This document shows positions 62,180 through 64,000 of a stretch of DNA of 64,000 bases, piece after piece. The position numbers and the translations under genes are program-made. Under the pieces are notes generated by a model. That model did no database searches. It saw nothing but the letters and a program-made list of their open reading frames with translations, and was not told the DNA's origin. Source of the DNA: Novosphingobium sp. Fuku2-ISO-50 (lineage in GTDB: Bacteria; Pseudomonadota; Alphaproteobacteria; Sphingomonadales; Sphingomonadaceae); the NCBI RefSeq assembly GCF_001519055.1, contig NZ_KQ954287.1:248001-312000 (forward strand). The letters are read 5' to 3'. The number at the start of each line of letters is the position of its first letter. Within the stretch, counting starts at the first letter, position 1.

Positions 62180-63367
62180 ATGAGTCACAGCCCAACCGAG
62201 GGGCAGGATGCGCCGGTCGCGACGCTGACGCCGGCCACGCAATGGCGGATCGCCGCTGTCCTCCTCGTCATCGTCATCGCCTTGTTCTGGCTCGTGCCAA
62301 AGGTCATCAGCGCCTGGACCCCGGTGCCGCCGCCGCCGGCTGCGCCCGCTGACGGCACTTTTGCCGCGACCGACCGCGAATGGCAGACACTGCGCTTTGC
62401 CCAGGCTCAGGCTGTGACGATGGGCGAAAATGCCGCAAGCGACGGCAAGATCGCGGTCGATGATGATCTGACGACGGCGGTGTTTTCGCCGTTCACCGGC
62501 CGCGTCACGCGCATTCTGGCCAAGGCCGGGGACCATGTCTCTGCCGGGCAAGTCCTGTTCGCAGTTGCCGCAAACGAGGCCGCGCAAAGCGATGCCGACC
62601 TCGCCACGGCCGCCGCGCAAGTCAAAGTCGCGCGCGCTGCCGAAGCACGCCAGCACGACCTTTATGATCACAAGGGCGCCGCGCTCAAGGACTGGCAGCA
62701 GGCGCAGGCCGACCTCGCCGCCGCCGAAGCGAGCCTGTCCGCAGCCGCGGGCCGCCGCAAGGCGCTGGGCGGAGCGGTGGAACATGGCGAAGGCGTGGTG
62801 CGCGCGCCCGTTTCGGGCATTGTCACGCAACGCCTGATCGGGCCGGGCCAATATGTATCGAGCGCGAGCGGCGGCAGCGCGACGCAGGCCTTTGCGATTT
62901 CCGGGTTTGACCGGATCTGGCTGGTCGGCAATCTGCGCGAAGAAGACGCCGGGCGCGCCCGCGTCGGGATGGGCGCCGAAGTGCGCCCGATCGGCAGCAA
63001 CGAAGTGCTTCACGCGCGGATCACCTATGTCGCGCCGTCGATCGATCCCAATACCCGCCGCCTGACCGTCCGCGCCGAACTGCCGAACCCGGACGGGCAT
63101 CTCAAGCCGGAGACTTTCGCCAGCTTTACGCTGCTGACCGGCAAGGATCGACCATCGCTGATCGTCCCCGAAGAAGCGGTGATCTTTGAAGGCCAGACCG
63201 CGCGCGTGTGGGTCGCCGATGCAAAGCACCATCGCCTTGCGCTGCGCCAGATTTCCACCGGGCAAGTCACCAACGGCACCGTCGAAGTCACCGCCGGGCT
63301 GAACGCGGGCGAAACCGTGGTAACCGCCGGCAGCCTGTTTATCGACCGTGGCTCCAAAGCCGACTGA
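62180..63367 (+). CDS. RND efflux periplasmic adaptor (membrane fusion protein)
   Basis: A 395-residue adaptor with one N-terminal membrane helix (RIAAVLLVIVIALFWLVPKV), a split lipoyl domain (FSPFTGRVTRILAKAGDHVS, then RAPVSGIVTQRLIGPGQYV), a helical hairpin between them and a beta-barrel. It links the inner-membrane pump to an outer-membrane channel. Start at ATG 62180. The pump gene follows 12 bases later. Substrate not evident; a metal or drug. Confidence 0.9.
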   Translation: MSHSPTEGQDAPVATLTPATQWRIAAVLLVIVIALFWLVPKVISAWTPVPPPPAAPADGTFAATDREWQTLRFAQAQAVTMGENAASDGKIAVDDDLTTAVFSPFTGRVTRILAKAGDHVSAGQVLFAVAANEAAQSDADLATAAAQVKVARAAEARQHDLYDHKGAALKDWQQAQADLAAAEASLSAAAGRRKALGGAVEHGEGVVRAPVSGIVTQRLIGPGQYVSSASGGSATQAFAISGFDRIWLVGNLREEDAGRARVGMGAEVRPIGSNEVLHARITYVAPSIDPNTRRLTVRAELPNPDGHLKPETFASFTLLTGKDRPSLIVPEEAVIFEGQTARVWVADAKHHRLALRQISTGQVTNGTVEVTAGLNAGETVVTAGSLFIDRGSKAD

Positions 63368-63379
63368 GGGGCCACACAG

Positions 63380-64000
63380 ATGAACCCGATCGTAAATTTC
63401 GCGCTGCGGCAGCGGATGATGGTGCTTGCGATTCTGGCCGTATTCCTGGTCGGCGGCATGATCGCGTACAAGCAACTGAATATCGAGGCCTACCCCGACC
63501 CGGTCCCGCCGCGCGTCGAAATCATTACGCAAAGCTCGGGCCTGTCCGCGCAGGAAATCGAGCGGACGATCACCATTCCGATCGAGATTCAGCTCGCCGG
63601 GATCAAGAACGTCAAGAAAGTCGAGACCATTTCGCTGTTCGGCCTGTCCGACGTGCGGGTGCAGTTCACATACGACTATACGTACGAAGAAGCGCAGCAG
63701 AAGGTTCTCAATCAGCTTTCGCAGCTGTCGGGGCTGCCGACCGGGGCGCAACCGGTCATTTCGCCGACCAGTCCGATCGGCGAAATCTATCGCTATCAGA
63801 TCGTCGGGCCCAAGGGCTATTCGGTTACCGACCTCAAGACCATCCAGGACTGGATCCTGCAACGCCGCTTCAAGGCAGTGCCGGGCGTGATCGACGTCAA
63901 CGGCTGGGCGGGCAAGTCCAAGACCTACGAAGTGACCGTCGATCAGCGCAAGCTGGTCGCCTATGGCCTGTCGCTTTCCCAGGTTCTGGGCGCGATCAAC
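63380..64000 (+). CDS. RND efflux pump, CusA/CzcA type (cut by right edge)
   Basis: The first 207 codons of an RND pump. N-terminal helix RMMVLAILAVFLVGGMIAYK, then NIEAYPDPVPPRVEIITQSS and ETISLFGLSDVRVQFTYDY. EAYPDP and the first porter domain fit heavy-metal-efflux (HME) RND proteins. The remainder of about 830 residues is outside the window, so metal-binding Met or Glu sites cannot be checked. Confidence 0.9.
   Translation, partial: MNPIVNFALRQRMMVLAILAVFLVGGMIAYKQLNIEAYPDPVPPRVEIITQSSGLSAQEIERTITIPIEIQLAGIKNVKKVETISLFGLSDVRVQFTYDYTYEEAQQKVLNQLSQLSGLPTGAQPVISPTSPIGEIYRYQIVGPKGYSVTDLKTIQDWILQRRFKAVPGVIDVNGWAGKSKTYEVTVDQRKLVAYGLSLSQVLGAIN

Overview
The window looks like chromosomal DNA of an alphaproteobacterium of the order Sphingomonadales (Novosphingobium/Sphingobium/Sphingomonas type). 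GC content is high throughout. There are three large TonB-dependent receptors, a UrcA-family protein and a DUF6481 protein, all typical of that group. Genus is an inference; no rRNA, tRNA, phage, transposase or CRISPR array was seen.

Layout. 1-4.5 kb holds housekeeping genes: a POT peptide transporter (cut by the left edge), ihfB, a membrane-anchored two-haem cytochrome c and pheA. 4.5-11 kb is a tightly coupled six-gene membrane operon (DUF4129, DUF4350-like, MoxR ATPase, DUF58, SpoIIM-like, RDD). 11-12.4 kb has an isoaspartyl peptidase and a GNAT acetyltransferase. 12.4-18.9 kb, all on the minus strand, holds the most unusual unit: a 66-residue Ala/Ser/Gln-rich peptide gene, a strong stem-loop, then four genes joined by ATGA overlaps (WD40 propeller, NAD(P)H FMN reductase, SUMF1/formylglycine-enzyme fold, ATP-grasp ligase), with a MocR-type regulator upstream. 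It has the architecture of a peptide-modification (RiPP-like) locus that I do not recognise. 19-22.5 kb has urcA, a TonB receptor and a TPR protein.

22.5-51.2 kb is a large catabolic region: four acyl-CoA dehydrogenases, two acyl-CoA ligases, a thiolase, four dehydrogenases of the SDR or 3-hydroxyacyl-CoA type, MaoC, a TonB receptor, an MFS transporter and TetR, AraC, IclR and LysR regulators. At its core is an mhp-like meta-cleavage module (mhpB, mhpC, IclR regulator) in which the usual single-component hydroxylase is replaced by a two-component flavin hydroxylase/reductase pair. A minus-strand operon next to it carries an aminoglycoside-phosphotransferase-fold kinase, an ACAD11-type acyl-CoA dehydrogenase and a 3-hydroxyacyl-CoA dehydrogenase, the expected set for moving a 4-hydroxyacyl-CoA to a 3-ketoacyl-CoA. 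A near-identical 23-bp operator at 24288 and 32050 links the tetR region with the acyl-CoA ligase operon as a probable regulon. The natural substrate is not evident; an aromatic ring with an acyl side chain is a reasonable inference.

52-64 kb: a 77-bp inverted-repeat element that supplies the stop codons of two convergent genes, a third TonB receptor, a DUF2946/outer-membrane protein pair possibly linked to metals, a polar amino-acid ABC transporter with an FAD amine/amino-acid oxidase, a GcvA-like LysR regulator, and the start of a CusA/CzcA-type RND efflux operon cut by the right edge.
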